A DNA stretch of 64,000 bases from contig JAABSO010000004.1 of NCBI GenBank assembly GCA_011390335.1, positions 123,487-187,486 of the forward strand, written 5' to 3'. Below, piece by piece: positions 44,824-53,487 of this stretch. Under the pieces are notes generated by a model. The model searched no databases and was not told where the DNA came from. It worked only from the letters and a program-made list of their open reading frames with translations. Both the position numbers and the translations under genes were made by a program. This DNA is from Desulfotignum sp. (GTDB taxonomy: Bacteria; Desulfobacterota; Desulfobacteria; Desulfobacterales; Desulfobacteraceae). Positions within the stretch are counted from its first letter, which is position 1. The number at the start of each line of letters is the position of its first letter.

Positions 44824-46223
44824 TGTATCATCTCAAGCAGCCTGGCATGGATATTATCAAATCCGCCGTTGGACATGATCAACACCAGATCTTCGGGTGC
44901 CAGCCTGGGTAAAAGAAATGCCAGCACCTCCTGAACATCGGCAAAATGGAAGGCCTCCACCCCCAGGCTGCAAATATCTGATACCAGCTTTTCCCGGGAA
45001 AGGCGCTCTTTTTCCGGGATAGTTTTTTTCACCGAAGGATTGCATATACAAACCAGATCCGCCTCTTTAAAGGCCCGGGGATAGCTTTCCTGGAAAAAAG
45101 TGCGCATGGAGGTGTTGGTACGCGGTTCAAAAACAGCAATAACCCGGCCCCTGGGATAAAAAGGCTTGACTGCCCGGATGGTTTCTCTGACCGCGGACGG
45201 GTGATGGGCAAAATCATCCATCACTGTGATCCGGTTTTTCACGCCCCGGATCTCCTGGCGGCGCCTGATGCCGGAAAAAGAGGCCATGGCCGCCTGCACC
45301 AGGCCGGTATCCACGCCGATAATATCAGCTGCAGCTGCACAGGCCGCAAAATTCAAAAGATTGTGCGCTCCCTGCAGCCGGGTTTCAATTTCATAGGATG
45401 TTTTTGGACCCTGGATCCGGGCACGGGTAAGAAAATCCTGGTGTGCAGAATCAACAAATGTCCAGTCTGCACCCTTGCCGTATGAGATAACATTTTTGGC
45501 ATCATTTTTCCGAACATTCACCAGGACATCCATGAGATGGGGGCTGTCCTTGCAGGCAATGACATGGCTTCTGCCTGCCACTTTTTTAACAAGGCCCCAA
45601 AAAACCTGTTTCACATGGTCCAGGTCCCTGAAAATATCTGCGTGGTCAAATTCCACCCCGGTGATAATAGTAATAAAAGGATCATAGTGCATGAACTTGG
45701 GGCCTTTGTCAAAAAAGGCTGTATCATACTCATCTCCTTCAATTACCATGTAATCACCTGATCCGATCCGGAAACTGGAGTGGTAATCCTTGAGGATGCC
45801 GCCGATCAAGAAACTTGGATCCAGCCCGGCTGATGCAAGGATATGTGCCATGATGGATGCAGTGGTGGTCTTTCCGTGGGTGCCGGTCACCAGGATAATT
45901 TTTTTGCCGTCTGCAATAAACCGGTTCACAGCCTGGGGCATTGAGATATAGGGAATGCCGCGCGCCATGACCGCCTGTGCTTCCGGGTTGTCCCGGGTGA
46001 CAGCATTGCCGATGATAACAAGATCCGGATCATGGTCCAGGTTCCTTGCAGCAAACCCGTCATAAAGCAATATCCCTTTTTCAGCCAGAAAATCACTCAT
46101 GGGCGGATACACATGCTTGTCTGAACCGGTCACCGCATATCCCATTTCCTTTAAGACACAGGCAAGGGTGCCCATGCCGGTGCCGCAGGCAGCCGTCAGG
46201 TGGATCTTATGGATGGGGGACAT
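44820..46223 (-). CDS. mpl: UDP-MurNAc:L-Ala-gamma-D-Glu-meso-DAP ligase
   Basis: Murein-tripeptide recycling ligase of the Mur family; 467 residues. N-terminal Rossmann domain AACGTGMGTLA, ATP loop VTGTHGKTTTAS (112-123), EGDEYDTAFFDKGPKF and VEFDHADIFRDL, all typical of Mpl rather than MurC. It attaches recovered tripeptide to UDP-MurNAc. Starts three bases after the hemL stop. Together with NamZ and AmgK-MurU-type genes in this window it implies active peptidoglycan recycling. Confidence 0.94.
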   Translation of the reverse strand: MSPIHKIHLTAACGTGMGTLACVLKEMGYAVTGSDKHVYPPMSDFLAEKGILLYDGFAARNLDHDPDLVIIGNAVTRDNPEAQAVMARGIPYISMPQAVNRFIADGKKIILVTGTHGKTTTASIMAHILASAGLDPSFLIGGILKDYHSSFRIGSGDYMVIEGDEYDTAFFDKGPKFMHYDPFITIITGVEFDHADIFRDLDHVKQVFWGLVKKVAGRSHVIACKDSPHLMDVLVNVRKNDAKNVISYGKGADWTFVDSAHQDFLTRARIQGPKTSYEIETRLQGAHNLLNFAACAAAADIIGVDTGLVQAAMASFSGIRRRQEIRGVKNRITVMDDFAHHPSAVRETIRAVKPFYPRGRVIAVFEPRTNTSMRTFFQESYPRAFKEADLVCICNPSVKKTIPEKERLSREKLVSDICSLGVEAFHFADVQEVLAFLLPRLAPEDLVLIMSNGGFDNIHARLLEMIQ

Positions 46224-46226
46224 GGA

Positions 46227-47510
46227 TCAGATATCCGCCATCACCGCTTTTGCCGCGGCAATGGTTTGGGCAATATCTTCCTCTGTATGCGCCAGGGACA
46301 CAAAACATGCCTCAAACTGGGAAGGTGCCAGGTATACCCCTTTTTCCAGCATCCCCCTGTAAAATGCGGCAAACCTTTTCAGGTCACAGGTTTTGGCCTC
46401 TTCAAAATTGCGCACTTTGCGGTCATTGAAGAAAAACCCTGCCATGGAACCTGCATGTCCGGTCTGAAACGGGATGCCCGCATCATCTGCTGCAGCTTGT
46501 AACCCCTTCATAAGCGTCTGGGTCCGCAGGTTCAGGGTATCATATACCCCCTCCTCCTGAAGGGCTGTCAATGTGGCAATACCGGCTGCCATGGCAAGAG
46601 GATTGCCTGACAGGGTCCCTGCCTGGTAAATGGATCCGGTGGGGGCAATCTGGGACATGATCTCCTGCCTGCCGCCATAGGCCCCCACAGGCAGCCCCCC
46701 GCCAATGACCTTGCCAAAGCAGGTCAGATCCGGTGTGATGTTGAACAGCCCCTGGGCAGAATCTCTGGCCACCCGAAATCCGGTCATGACCTCGTCAAAA
46801 ATCAGCAACGCCCCGTATTTTTCGGTTTCCTGTCTCAGGGTTTCCAGAAATCCCTCTTCAGGCATCACCATGCCCATATTTCCTGCCACCGGCTCCAGGA
46901 TCACCCCGGCCACCTTCTCCCCTTTGCGTTTCATCACCTGTCTGAATCCGTCAATATCATTATACGGCAATGACAAGGTGTTCTGGATAACCGACTCAGG
47001 AACACCGGGACTGCCGGGAATACCCAGGGTAGCCACCCCGGACCCGGCCGCGACCAGCAGGGTGTCGGCATGCCCGTGGTAACAGCCGTCAAATTTGATG
47101 ATGATATCGCGTCCGGTAGCCCCTCTGGCCAGGCGCAAGGCACTCATGGTGGCTTCAGTGCCGGAATTGACCATGCGCACCATATCCACGGATGGGACCA
47201 TCCGGGTTACCATACCGGCCAGTCTGGTTTCCAGCTGGGTGGGTGCCCCAAAACTGGTACCTGTTTCCAGTACATCCCGGAGGGCCTGGATGACAGCCGG
47301 CGGCCGGTGCCCCAGGATCAAAGGTCCCCAGGACAACACATAATCGATGAATGCATTACCGTCTGCATCATACAGCCGGCTTTTGTCCCCTTTTTCAATA
47401 AAAAGCGGTTTTCCGCCCACAGAGCCGCAGGCCCTGACCGGAGAATTAACACCTCCGGGAATCAGTTTTCTGGCCTCGTCAAACAAGGTTGCAGATTTAG
47501 AAAATATCAT
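46227..47510 (-). CDS. hemL: Glutamate-1-semialdehyde 2,1-aminomutase
   Basis: PLP enzyme of the C5 pathway to 5-aminolevulinate; 427 residues. Motifs: [47 protein letters not shown], and the PLP lysine in [21 protein letters not shown] 47510 with GGGGG upstream. First gene of the four-gene operon. It fits an organism with many haem proteins. Confidence 0.96.
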   Translation of the reverse strand: MIFSKSATLFDEARKLIPGGVNSPVRACGSVGGKPLFIEKGDKSRLYDADGNAFIDYVLSWGPLILGHRPPAVIQALRDVLETGTSFGAPTQLETRLAGMVTRMVPSVDMVRMVNSGTEATMSALRLARGATGRDIIIKFDGCYHGHADTLLVAAGSGVATLGIPGSPGVPESVIQNTLSLPYNDIDGFRQVMKRKGEKVAGVILEPVAGNMGMVMPEEGFLETLRQETEKYGALLIFDEVMTGFRVARDSAQGLFNITPDLTCFGKVIGGGLPVGAYGGRQEIMSQIAPTGSIYQAGTLSGNPLAMAAGIATLTALQEEGVYDTLNLRTQTLMKGLQAAADDAGIPFQTGHAGSMAGFFFNDRKVRNFEEAKTCDLKRFAAFYRGMLEKGVYLAPSQFEACFVSLAHTEEDIAQTIAAAKAVMADI

Positions 47511-47643
47511 AACAGGACCCCCTGACACCTAAATGTCGTATCAAAATATGCTGAAGTTATTATTGTTTCATAAATTTTTGACTATACCAAAACTCCTTTG
47601 AACGGGTCAACCGGTTTGTTTGCCCCTGCTGGTGAAAAAACCA

Positions 47644-47672
47644 TTGACAAGCGGTTTTTCGGCTGGTATTTT
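47644..47672 (+). promoter_or_regulatory. Promoter of tRNA-Lys
   Basis: TTGACA (47644-47649), a 17-bp spacer and TATTTT (47667-47672), about 20 bp upstream of the tRNA 5' end. Confidence 0.6.
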
Positions 47673-47692
47673 GCCTTCTGTTAAAATGCAAT

Positions 47693-47768
47693 GGGCCGTT
47701 AGCTCAATTGGTAGAGCAACTGACTCTTAATCAGTAGGTCGAAGGTTCGATCCCTTCACGGCCCACCA
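47693..47768 (+). tRNA. tRNA-Lys (anticodon CTT)
   Basis: Full cloverleaf of 76 bases with encoded CCA. Acceptor GGGCCGT pairs with ACGGCCC; D-arm contains TAGCTCAATTGGTAGAGC; anticodon stem CTGACT-CTT-AATCAG; T-arm GGTTCGATCC. Reads AAG. Confidence 0.98.
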
Positions 47769-47788
47769 GTAATAACATAGGTTTTCAG

Positions 47789-47812
47789 CTTTCAGGGTTG
47801 AAAGTCTTTTTT
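47789..47812 (+). terminator. Terminator after tRNA-Lys
   Basis: Short stem CTTTCA (47789-47794) / TGAAAG (47799-47804) followed by TCTTTTTT. Confidence 0.6.
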
Positions 47813-47905
47813 GTTTCACTTGGTTTTTTAATGTGGTCTTTGATGTGGTTTTTGAAATTCTATTCATAGCCTGGGAAAAGAATCTGCATTTTCAGATGCT
47901 CTGCT

Positions 47906-48367
47906 TCATGACTTTGTTATCGGCTCAGCATCAGCTGAAAAGCCATTTTGGACACCAAGGGACGTCAGAGCATCTTGAAACTGGATAGCTTTGTCTGTCT
48001 TGAATCTGTACTCAATTATGCCTTGCCATCCATCACGGAAAACAGAAGATTCAAAAGAGACGGACAGTTTTTGCTGGTCGGCAGCATTCACGTATATCTT
48101 ACACAGCCTGGGATCCTCCACAGAAATATTGATCTGGCGTTTCCCATACGTATAGCAAATTATTCGTTTCCTGGTTATTACAAGACAGCCTGAAAAACCC
48201 TCTCTGCGGTGCACATATCGCTTTCCAGGGCCTTTAACATTTCTGGCTATGAACCATCCACGCATGCCTTCTTCAGAAAGAACAATGTCATCTTGTTCCA
48301 GAACAGGACGTAATTTCCTGGGTATAGATCCCACCCTGAAAAGCCTGTACAAAATGCTTTTCTGCAT
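47906..48367 (-). CDS. Hypothetical protein, possibly PH-like
   Basis: 153 residues. Beta-rich pattern with GWFIARN, GFSGCLVITRKRIICYTYGKRQINISV and DPRLCKIYV, resembling bacterial PH-like domains that begin with an 'it..Rii' strand; no catalytic motif. GAGAGAG lies upstream. Its ATG overlaps the stop of a 40-residue Cys-containing ORF (TAATG), so the two are translationally coupled. Downstream of tRNA-Lys, convergent with it. Function unknown. Confidence 0.65.
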   Translation of the reverse strand: MQKSILYRLFRVGSIPRKLRPVLEQDDIVLSEEGMRGWFIARNVKGPGKRYVHRREGFSGCLVITRKRIICYTYGKRQINISVEDPRLCKIYVNAADQQKLSVSFESSVFRDGWQGIIEYRFKTDKAIQFQDALTSLGVQNGFSADAEPITKS

Positions 48368-48489
48368 TACAGCTCTCTCTCGCTCTGCTCTTCTGCCTCA
48401 TCGACTTTAGCACTGAGAAATACGTTCTCTGAAGCCTGTATCACCTCATCAGTGGGCTTTCCACATGCGGAGCAACACAAAATTCTCAT
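48367..48489 (-). CDS. 40-residue peptide with CxxC, coupled to the PH-like gene
   Basis: Starts MRILCCSACGKPTDE and ends EEQSEREL. CCSACGKP looks like half of a zinc ribbon; the tail is acidic. It reads directly into the next gene through a TAATG overlap. ACAGG precedes the ATG at close spacing. Too short for confident family assignment. Confidence 0.45.
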   Translation of the reverse strand: MRILCCSACGKPTDEVIQASENVFLSAKVDEAEEQSEREL

Positions 48490-48780
48490 GTACCTGTATT
48501 CGCTGGTTTTCTATTGTTGGTTATTACTGCCCGGCACTGGATCCAATAACCTGTATAGCCCTCTGGCCGATGCAGCATTGATAAAGCTCAATAATCCCAC
48601 AGACGGTTACCTTTCGTGAGAAACGGCTGTCTTCTTAAAATGCGCCCATTTTAAAGCAGGAAAAGAGAGGTATTCAGCAGGAACCGCTCATGCCTTGACA
48701 TCTTCCTCCCCCCTTTGGGGGGATTGTGATAAAAGATAAAATTGTCCAGATAATATCAACCCACAACCCGGCCCCTGCTT

Positions 48781-48984
48781 ATGAAAAACACCATAGTAAA
48801 AAACGATGCCTCTGCCAAGAAAAATCTTCATGTCCGCTGCTGCCATTGCGCAAGCAGCCTGACCATCCGTAAAGGGATAATGAATACCGCCACCGTCGCC
48901 CTTAAAGAGGTATACTACCATAATGAAAAAAATGTAACCGCCGAGACCATTTACAACTCGGACTGGTTCAACGAATCTGAGTGA
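48781..48984 (+). CDS. Doubtful 67-residue ORF
   Basis: Begins MKNTIVKNDASAKKN, with CCHCAS in the middle and ends NSDWFNESE. No ribosome-binding site and no family recognised. Listed because the C-terminal half has protein-like composition; it may be a fragment of a decayed gene. Confidence 0.22.
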   Translation: MKNTIVKNDASAKKNLHVRCCHCASSLTIRKGIMNTATVALKEVYYHNEKNVTAETIYNSDWFNESE

Positions 48985-49056
48985 AATGGAAGCGTCAGTG
49001 GGGGGGACTCCGGCGTCAGGGATAACTCAGTGCGGTAGACTGCTGTCTACATAATA

Positions 49057-49088
49057 AAAGCCGGAAGGAAAGAAAGCCTTCCGGCTTT
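49057..49088 (+). terminator. Perfect 12-bp hairpin, terminator-like
   Basis: AAAGCCGGAAGG (49057-49068) pairs with CCTTCCGGCTTT (49077-49088) over an eight-base loop. The T-run is short. No clear gene precedes it, so it may be a relic. Confidence 0.6.
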
Positions 49089-49452
49089 CCTATTGCCGAG
49101 TAATAACATTGTAATCAATCTTGAGATTTTTAAGAGATCGATACTTCGGAATCTACACCAAGAACGGTCAAACCTATTTTTTTCTTATGGTTCGACAATT
49201 GGTATTGCCCTGTCATTCCGGAAATACCTGTCAATTTAAATTTTTATGATCATGAAACTCTCATGGACAACCGTAAGGCGGCCTTATTCCTATCTGAAAT
49301 TCTGGAAACCATTTAATTGTCAATGATACCATCAACCTAAAAAAAATTGCATCATTTGACACGAACACAAAATGTTGTGGTTGAAAATCCAGTCGTTTAA
49401 TCAAGAATATAGTTTCTTTTTTCTTTTCAAAGGCTTGATTTTTTTTCTTTTC

Positions 49453-49505
49453 TTGACTTAAATTTGTTACCCTGATACAGGTTCAACATGTTGTACCTGT
49501 ATCAG
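49453..49505 (+). promoter_or_regulatory. Promoter with 34-bp palindromic operator for the ABC importer operon
   Basis: TTGACT at 49453-49458 with TACAGG (49476-49481) after 17 bp. A 34-bp dyad (49472-49505), half-site CTGATACAGGT, covers the -10 and start region; only one base pair in the whole dyad mismatches. A repressor bound here would block transcription. The centre CAACATGTTG is fully symmetric. The regulator is not encoded nearby. Confidence 0.72.
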
Positions 49506-49540
49506 AATGGAGATAATATTTCAGCTTTTGGAGGGTTTTT

Positions 49541-50539
49541 ATGGTTTGGTTAACAAAAAGCAAGTTCTTATCCCTAAAGGTAAGCAAAGTAATTTGGCTG
49601 CTCTGTTTTTCGTGTCTTTTAGCCACGCAGGTTTATGGCGCAACGTACTCTATTTCTGTGAACCAGTTTGTCGAGCATCCGGCCCTTGACGCTGTTTTGC
49701 AAGGCATGCAGGACTACCTCAGCGATAATAATGTGGATGTTGAATTTAACGTCCATAATGCCCAGGCCAATATGCCCACAGCCAATCAAATTGCCCAGCA
49801 GATGATTGGAGAGAAGGCCGACCTGCTGGTTGCCATTGCCACCCCTTCTTCCCAGGCATGCGCTCAGGCGTTGAAAAAGGCTCCTGACGATCTGAAAAGA
49901 CCGCTGATTTTCACCGCTGTGACAGACCCCGTTGCAGCCGGCCTGGTTGATAATCTCGAAAATCCCGGCGGCATGATCACCGGTGTCTCCGATATGCTAC
50001 CGGTAAAAAAGCATCTGCAGATGGTCTTGGAATTTAAGCCTGGAATTAAGCAGCTTGGTGTTCTGTACAACGCTGGCGAGGCTAATTCTAAAGCTGTTAT
50101 TGCGACGATCAAGGAACTCAGTGATGAAATGGGTTTTAAAGTTGTAGAGGCAACTGCTGCCAAAACTGCCGATGTCTACCAGGCGGCAAAAAGCCTTGTC
50201 GGCAGGGTCGATGCTGTTTTCATTCCCACAGACAATACGATTGTTTCGGCTCTCGAATCTGTGCTGAAAATAGGCGTGCAGAATAAATTACCAATATTTG
50301 CAGCTGATATCGATTCCGTGGAGCGTGGCGCTGTTGCCGCCATGGGATTCGATTATTACAAGCATGGCTATCAGACTGGAGCGATGGCTGAAAAAATTCT
50401 CAAAGGAGCCTCACCGGCCACAATTCCGGTTGAGTTCCAGAAGGAATTACAGCTGCAGATCAATGCGGTTTACTCTGAAAAAATGGGGATTACACCTCCT
50501 CAGGCTCTGCTCGATAAAGCGTCCAAAGTTTATAAATAG
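49541..50539 (+). CDS. ABC transporter substrate-binding protein (COG2984, TrpX-like)
   Basis: 332 residues with an N-terminal signal peptide (VIWLLCFSCLLATQVYGA), no lipobox Cys. The mature part is a periplasmic-binding-protein-like I domain: ATPSSQACAQALKKAP, TAVTDPVAAGLV, PGIKQLGVLYN, and FIPTDNTIVSALE. Proteins of this COG bind amino acids; a tryptophan or branched-chain role was proposed for the homologous TrpX. GGAGG precedes the ATG. First of three genes. Codon use here appears less GC-rich than the neighbouring core genes, suggesting acquisition. Confidence 0.9.
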   Translation: MVWLTKSKFLSLKVSKVIWLLCFSCLLATQVYGATYSISVNQFVEHPALDAVLQGMQDYLSDNNVDVEFNVHNAQANMPTANQIAQQMIGEKADLLVAIATPSSQACAQALKKAPDDLKRPLIFTAVTDPVAAGLVDNLENPGGMITGVSDMLPVKKHLQMVLEFKPGIKQLGVLYNAGEANSKAVIATIKELSDEMGFKVVEATAAKTADVYQAAKSLVGRVDAVFIPTDNTIVSALESVLKIGVQNKLPIFAADIDSVERGAVAAMGFDYYKHGYQTGAMAEKILKGASPATIPVEFQKELQLQINAVYSEKMGITPPQALLDKASKVYK

Positions 50540-50553
50540 AGCAGAAGACGAGA

Positions 50554-51441
50554 ATGACAGTTTATGCCGCTCTCGGCGCCATTGAACAGGGATTGGTTTA
50601 CGGCATCATGGTTATTGGTGTCTATCTCACCTTTCGGATTCTTGATTTTCCCGATCTCACGGTCGATGGAAGCTTGCCGCTTGGCGCTTCCATTTCGGCT
50701 GTGGCCATAACCAGCGGAATCAATCCCTATTTGTCCCTGGTGTTTGCCCTGGCGGGCGGATTTGTTGCCGGGATGATTACTGCAATTTTGAACACCAAGT
50801 TCAAGATCCTGCATTTACTTGCTTCCATCCTCACCATGATTGCACTCTACTCGATTAACATACGCATCATGGGAGGTCCGAATGTTGCTCTGCTCGGCTC
50901 GGCAACGGTTTTCGATCCTGTTATCAACTGGGGGATTCCGGGGCAATATGCCGGGATTTTGATTTTTGCGATTTTTTCTGTTTCCGTCACCGCGTTCATC
51001 GTCTGGTTTCTCAAAACCGAACTTGGTTTGGCCATTCTGGCCACCGGAGATAATCCAAGGATGATTACCAGCCTTGGCGTGAACACCCATGCCGTGATCA
51101 TTTTAGGTGTTGGGCTTTCCAATGGCCTGGTTGCCTTGAGTGGTGCACTTATCGCTCAGAATCAGGGAGCTGCCGATGTGGGTATGGGAATAGGGACAAT
51201 CATAGCGGGCCTGGCCTCGGTAATAATTGGTGAAACTATTTTTGGTGACAACAGTGTTCTTCGCGCTTTTATTGCCGCGCTTCTCGGTTCTGTGGTCTAC
51301 AGACTGGCCATCGCCCTCGCTCTTGGTGTAGAATTTGGAGACTTCTCCTTTAACCCGAGTGATTTGAATCTCATCACTGCTGTACTGGTTATATTTGCCC
51401 TGATTGCCCCCGGCATCAAGAAAAAAATGGTGGCGAGATGA
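50554..51441 (+). CDS. ABC transporter permease (COG4120, TrpY-like)
   Basis: 295 residues, about eight transmembrane helices of the branched-chain amino acid permease (LivH-like) fold. Begins ALGAIEQGLVYGIMVIGVYL; central loop ILATGDNPRMITSLGVNTH is characteristic of the family. It follows the binding protein by 14 bp and overlaps the ATPase by four bases. Confidence 0.9.
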   Translation: MTVYAALGAIEQGLVYGIMVIGVYLTFRILDFPDLTVDGSLPLGASISAVAITSGINPYLSLVFALAGGFVAGMITAILNTKFKILHLLASILTMIALYSINIRIMGGPNVALLGSATVFDPVINWGIPGQYAGILIFAIFSVSVTAFIVWFLKTELGLAILATGDNPRMITSLGVNTHAVIILGVGLSNGLVALSGALIAQNQGAADVGMGIGTIIAGLASVIIGETIFGDNSVLRAFIAALLGSVVYRLAIALALGVEFGDFSFNPSDLNLITAVLVIFALIAPGIKKKMVAR

Positions 51442-52232
51442 TATCACTGAAAAACTGTAATAAATATTTTCATAAGGGCAGTGTTAATGAGGTTTTTGCC
51501 CTGAATTCAGTTAATCTGGATATTGCCGAGGGCGACTTTATTTCAATCATTGGCTCAAATGGTGCTGGCAAATCGACTCTTCTCAACTCCATTGCCGGCG
51601 TTTTTATGCTTGATTCCGGAAGCATCATGATTGGTGACCGTGATGTGACATCATGGCCTGAATATAAACGGGCCAAGTTTCTCTCCAGGGTTTTTCAGGA
51701 TCCGCTGCTGGGTACATGCCCATCGGCCACGATAGAGCAGAATATTGCTTTGGCCAAAAAAAGAGGGCAGTGGCGCGGCTTTTCCAGAGGTGTCAAAGTC
51801 AAAGACAGACCCGAATTCCAGGAAAAGCTGAAAATACTTGGTCTTGGTCTGGAGAATCGACTGCAGGACAAGGTTGGGCTGCTTTCCGGCGGGCAGCGCC
51901 AGGCACTTACCATGCTCATGGCAACCATGATCAGGCCGGAGGTTCTTCTGCTTGATGAGCATGTTGCCGCTCTTGATCCCAAGACGGCCCGTCAAATACT
52001 CACCCTCACCGAGGAAATAGTTGGCCATCAGGAGCTGACCACGCTGATGATTACCCACAACATGAAACATGCCATTCAGTTCGGCAATCGCCTCATCATG
52101 TTGCATCAGGGTAGGGTCATCTCGGATGTAGCTGGTGAAGAGAAAAAGAATCTGACCGTGGGCGACCTGTTGCAGAAGTTCTATGCTTCATCCGAGGAGG
52201 AACTGGTAACTGATGCCATGCTGTTGGCCTAA
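51438..52232 (+). CDS. ABC transporter ATP-binding protein (COG1101, TrpZ-like)
   Basis: 264 residues with Walker A GSNGAGKST, signature LSGGQRQAL, Walker B VLLLDEH and switch His in MITHN. Third gene of the importer operon; ATGA overlap with the permease. No other gene follows in the operon. Confidence 0.93.
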   Translation: MISLKNCNKYFHKGSVNEVFALNSVNLDIAEGDFISIIGSNGAGKSTLLNSIAGVFMLDSGSIMIGDRDVTSWPEYKRAKFLSRVFQDPLLGTCPSATIEQNIALAKKRGQWRGFSRGVKVKDRPEFQEKLKILGLGLENRLQDKVGLLSGGQRQALTMLMATMIRPEVLLLDEHVAALDPKTARQILTLTEEIVGHQELTTLMITHNMKHAIQFGNRLIMLHQGRVISDVAGEEKKNLTVGDLLQKFYASSEEELVTDAMLLA

Positions 52233-52404
52233 GGGTGCAAATTACCAATCCGAGAGCAATCTTTTCCAGTCGTGGGACATCCTGGATACAGCCCCGGATA
52301 AAATTCATCTTTCTTAACTCCGTGTTTTCTGGTACTGTGTTCTCAAAATATATTGAAACGAAACCAAGGCGGCTTCTGAACAGGAATACAGACAAGGATG
52401 TTAC

Positions 52405-52686
52405 ATGAATATTTATGTCGGCAATTTATCTGAACAAATAACGGAAAATCATTTAAAGACCATTTTTGGGGAATATGGTGAAGTGGAAAGGGCAAAAATC
52501 ATATCTGACCGGTTTTCAGGCCGCACCAAAGGGTTTGGTTTTGTTGAGATGCCCAGCAATTCAGAAGCTGATCAGGCCATCAAAGCGTTGAACAGAACCG
52601 TTCATGAAGGAAAACAGATAAAAGTCAACCCGGCAGACTCCGGCGGGAAAAAACCCAAAAAAAAATTCCGGAAAACCCGCTTCTGA
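52405..52686 (+). CDS. RRM-domain RNA-binding protein
   Basis: 93 residues, one RNA recognition motif: RNP2 IYVGNL (3-8) and RNP1 KGFGFVEM (about 42-49), followed by a Lys/Arg tail KKPKKKFRKTRF. Bacterial RRM proteins of this kind are common in cyanobacteria and Deltaproteobacteria, often cold- or stress-induced. AAGGAT precedes the ATG. A pair of competing hairpins follows. Confidence 0.93.
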   Translation: MNIYVGNLSEQITENHLKTIFGEYGEVERAKIISDRFSGRTKGFGFVEMPSNSEADQAIKALNRTVHEGKQIKVNPADSGGKKPKKKFRKTRF

Positions 52687-52728
52687 ATTCAGGTTTGTTC
52701 GAAAAATCTCATCCATTGCAGGCACATG

Positions 52729-52776
52729 CCAGGTTGTCGGCGACCCCATGACAACCTGGTAACTATCATACCAGGT
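52729..52776 (+). promoter_or_regulatory. Two mutually exclusive hairpins after the RRM gene
   Basis: Stem A: CCAGGTTGTC (52729-52738) / GACAACCTGG (52750-52759). Stem B: ACCTGGTA (52754-52761) / TACCAGGT (52769-52776). Both use ACCTGG at 52754-52759, so only one can form. No T-run follows. Could be a 3'UTR switch for the RRM transcript. Confidence 0.55.
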
Positions 52777-52815
52777 GCTCCGAATTCCTAACAGACACAA
52801 TGTGGCATAATTATT

Positions 52816-52843
52816 TTGACATTGTTAAAATAATTGTTAATCT
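52816..52843 (+). promoter_or_regulatory. Promoter upstream of the DRR protein gene
   Basis: TTGACA (52816-52821), 16-bp spacer, TAATCT (52838-52843). The leader of about 85 bases contains an AT-rich hairpin GCGATTTTATT / AATAAATCGC (52889-52913) just ahead of the ribosome site. Confidence 0.5.
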
Positions 52844-52936
52844 TTTACCTGAATGTAATGCCCGGATAAAATTCTATACAAAACGGTTGCGATTTTATTT
52901 ATATAATAAATCGCGTTCAATTATGGAGATAGTGTG

Positions 52937-53485
52937 ATGAATGATTTCTTAAAAAATCTGCGAAGCTCCCAGAAAAAGGAAGCGCCCCCCATTGCACGGA
53001 AAAATACTGCCGGAAACTATTATCCTGACAATGACCGGCGTATGAACAAAGACAGAAGAACATCTTATCCAAACACCATGGGCACCCCTCCCTCGCAGGG
53101 CCGCGATATCATGCCGGAACTGCTGGAGCACCTGGCCAGTCTGTCCGATCAGGTGGAGCGGCTGGTCAATTCACATGAAATGCTGGTGGCGTCCCAGACA
53201 CAACAGCACCAGGCAGTAACCCGGTTTTTAACCACCCTCGACACCATGCTCACCAGTGATACAGTTCCTGCCAACCATCTTGGGGACCATCCGCCAAAAA
53301 CAACCACCAGCTATACCTCCGGGACCCATTACACAAAAGATGAAATCATGTCCATGATCCAGGAGATGCGGACAAACGGTGCCACCTTTTCCATGATTGC
53401 AGATGATTTAAAACAAAAAGGTATTCCGACCTTCTCAGGAAGGGGAGAATGGCATGCCCAGACAATTCACAGGCTTTGCAGATAA
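52937..53485 (+). CDS. Hypothetical protein with recombinase-like C-terminal helices
   Basis: 182 residues. N-terminal part has DNDRRMNKDRR repeats like the Arg-rich protein at 43827. The middle is helical with a Gln-rich stretch. The C-terminal 40 residues (RTNGATFSMIADDLKQKGIP, then GEWHAQTIHRLC) resemble the helix-turn-helix of the serine recombinase domain, which commonly reads 'IA..LN..GI.T..G..W....V..IL'. No catalytic domain is present. ATG 52937 with GGAG eight bases upstream is preferred to GTG 52934. Confidence 0.65.
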   Translation: MNDFLKNLRSSQKKEAPPIARKNTAGNYYPDNDRRMNKDRRTSYPNTMGTPPSQGRDIMPELLEHLASLSDQVERLVNSHEMLVASQTQQHQAVTRFLTTLDTMLTSDTVPANHLGDHPPKTTTSYTSGTHYTKDEIMSMIQEMRTNGATFSMIADDLKQKGIPTFSGRGEWHAQTIHRLCR

Positions 53486-53487
53486 TG

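Larger units (their letters stand above)
48490..49540. other. Gene-poor kilobase before the ABC transporter operon
   Basis: No well-supported gene. It contains a CCCCCC/GGGGGG hairpin (about 48708-48722), a weak 67-codon frame, a perfect hairpin at 49057-49088, and coding-like but interrupted frames around 49130-49320 that end after a short ALFLSEILETI string. It looks like eroded sequence. The last 90 bp are the transporter promoter and operator. Confidence 0.5.

Noticed and set aside
47820..47905. HIKDHIKK-like frame after tRNA-Lys, considered as an integrase remnant
   Set aside because: Too short, no integrase motif, and no second copy of the tRNA 3' end was found downstream.
49472..49505. 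TrpR operator
   Set aside because: The dyad does not match the GTACTAGTT consensus; only the transporter class suggests tryptophan.
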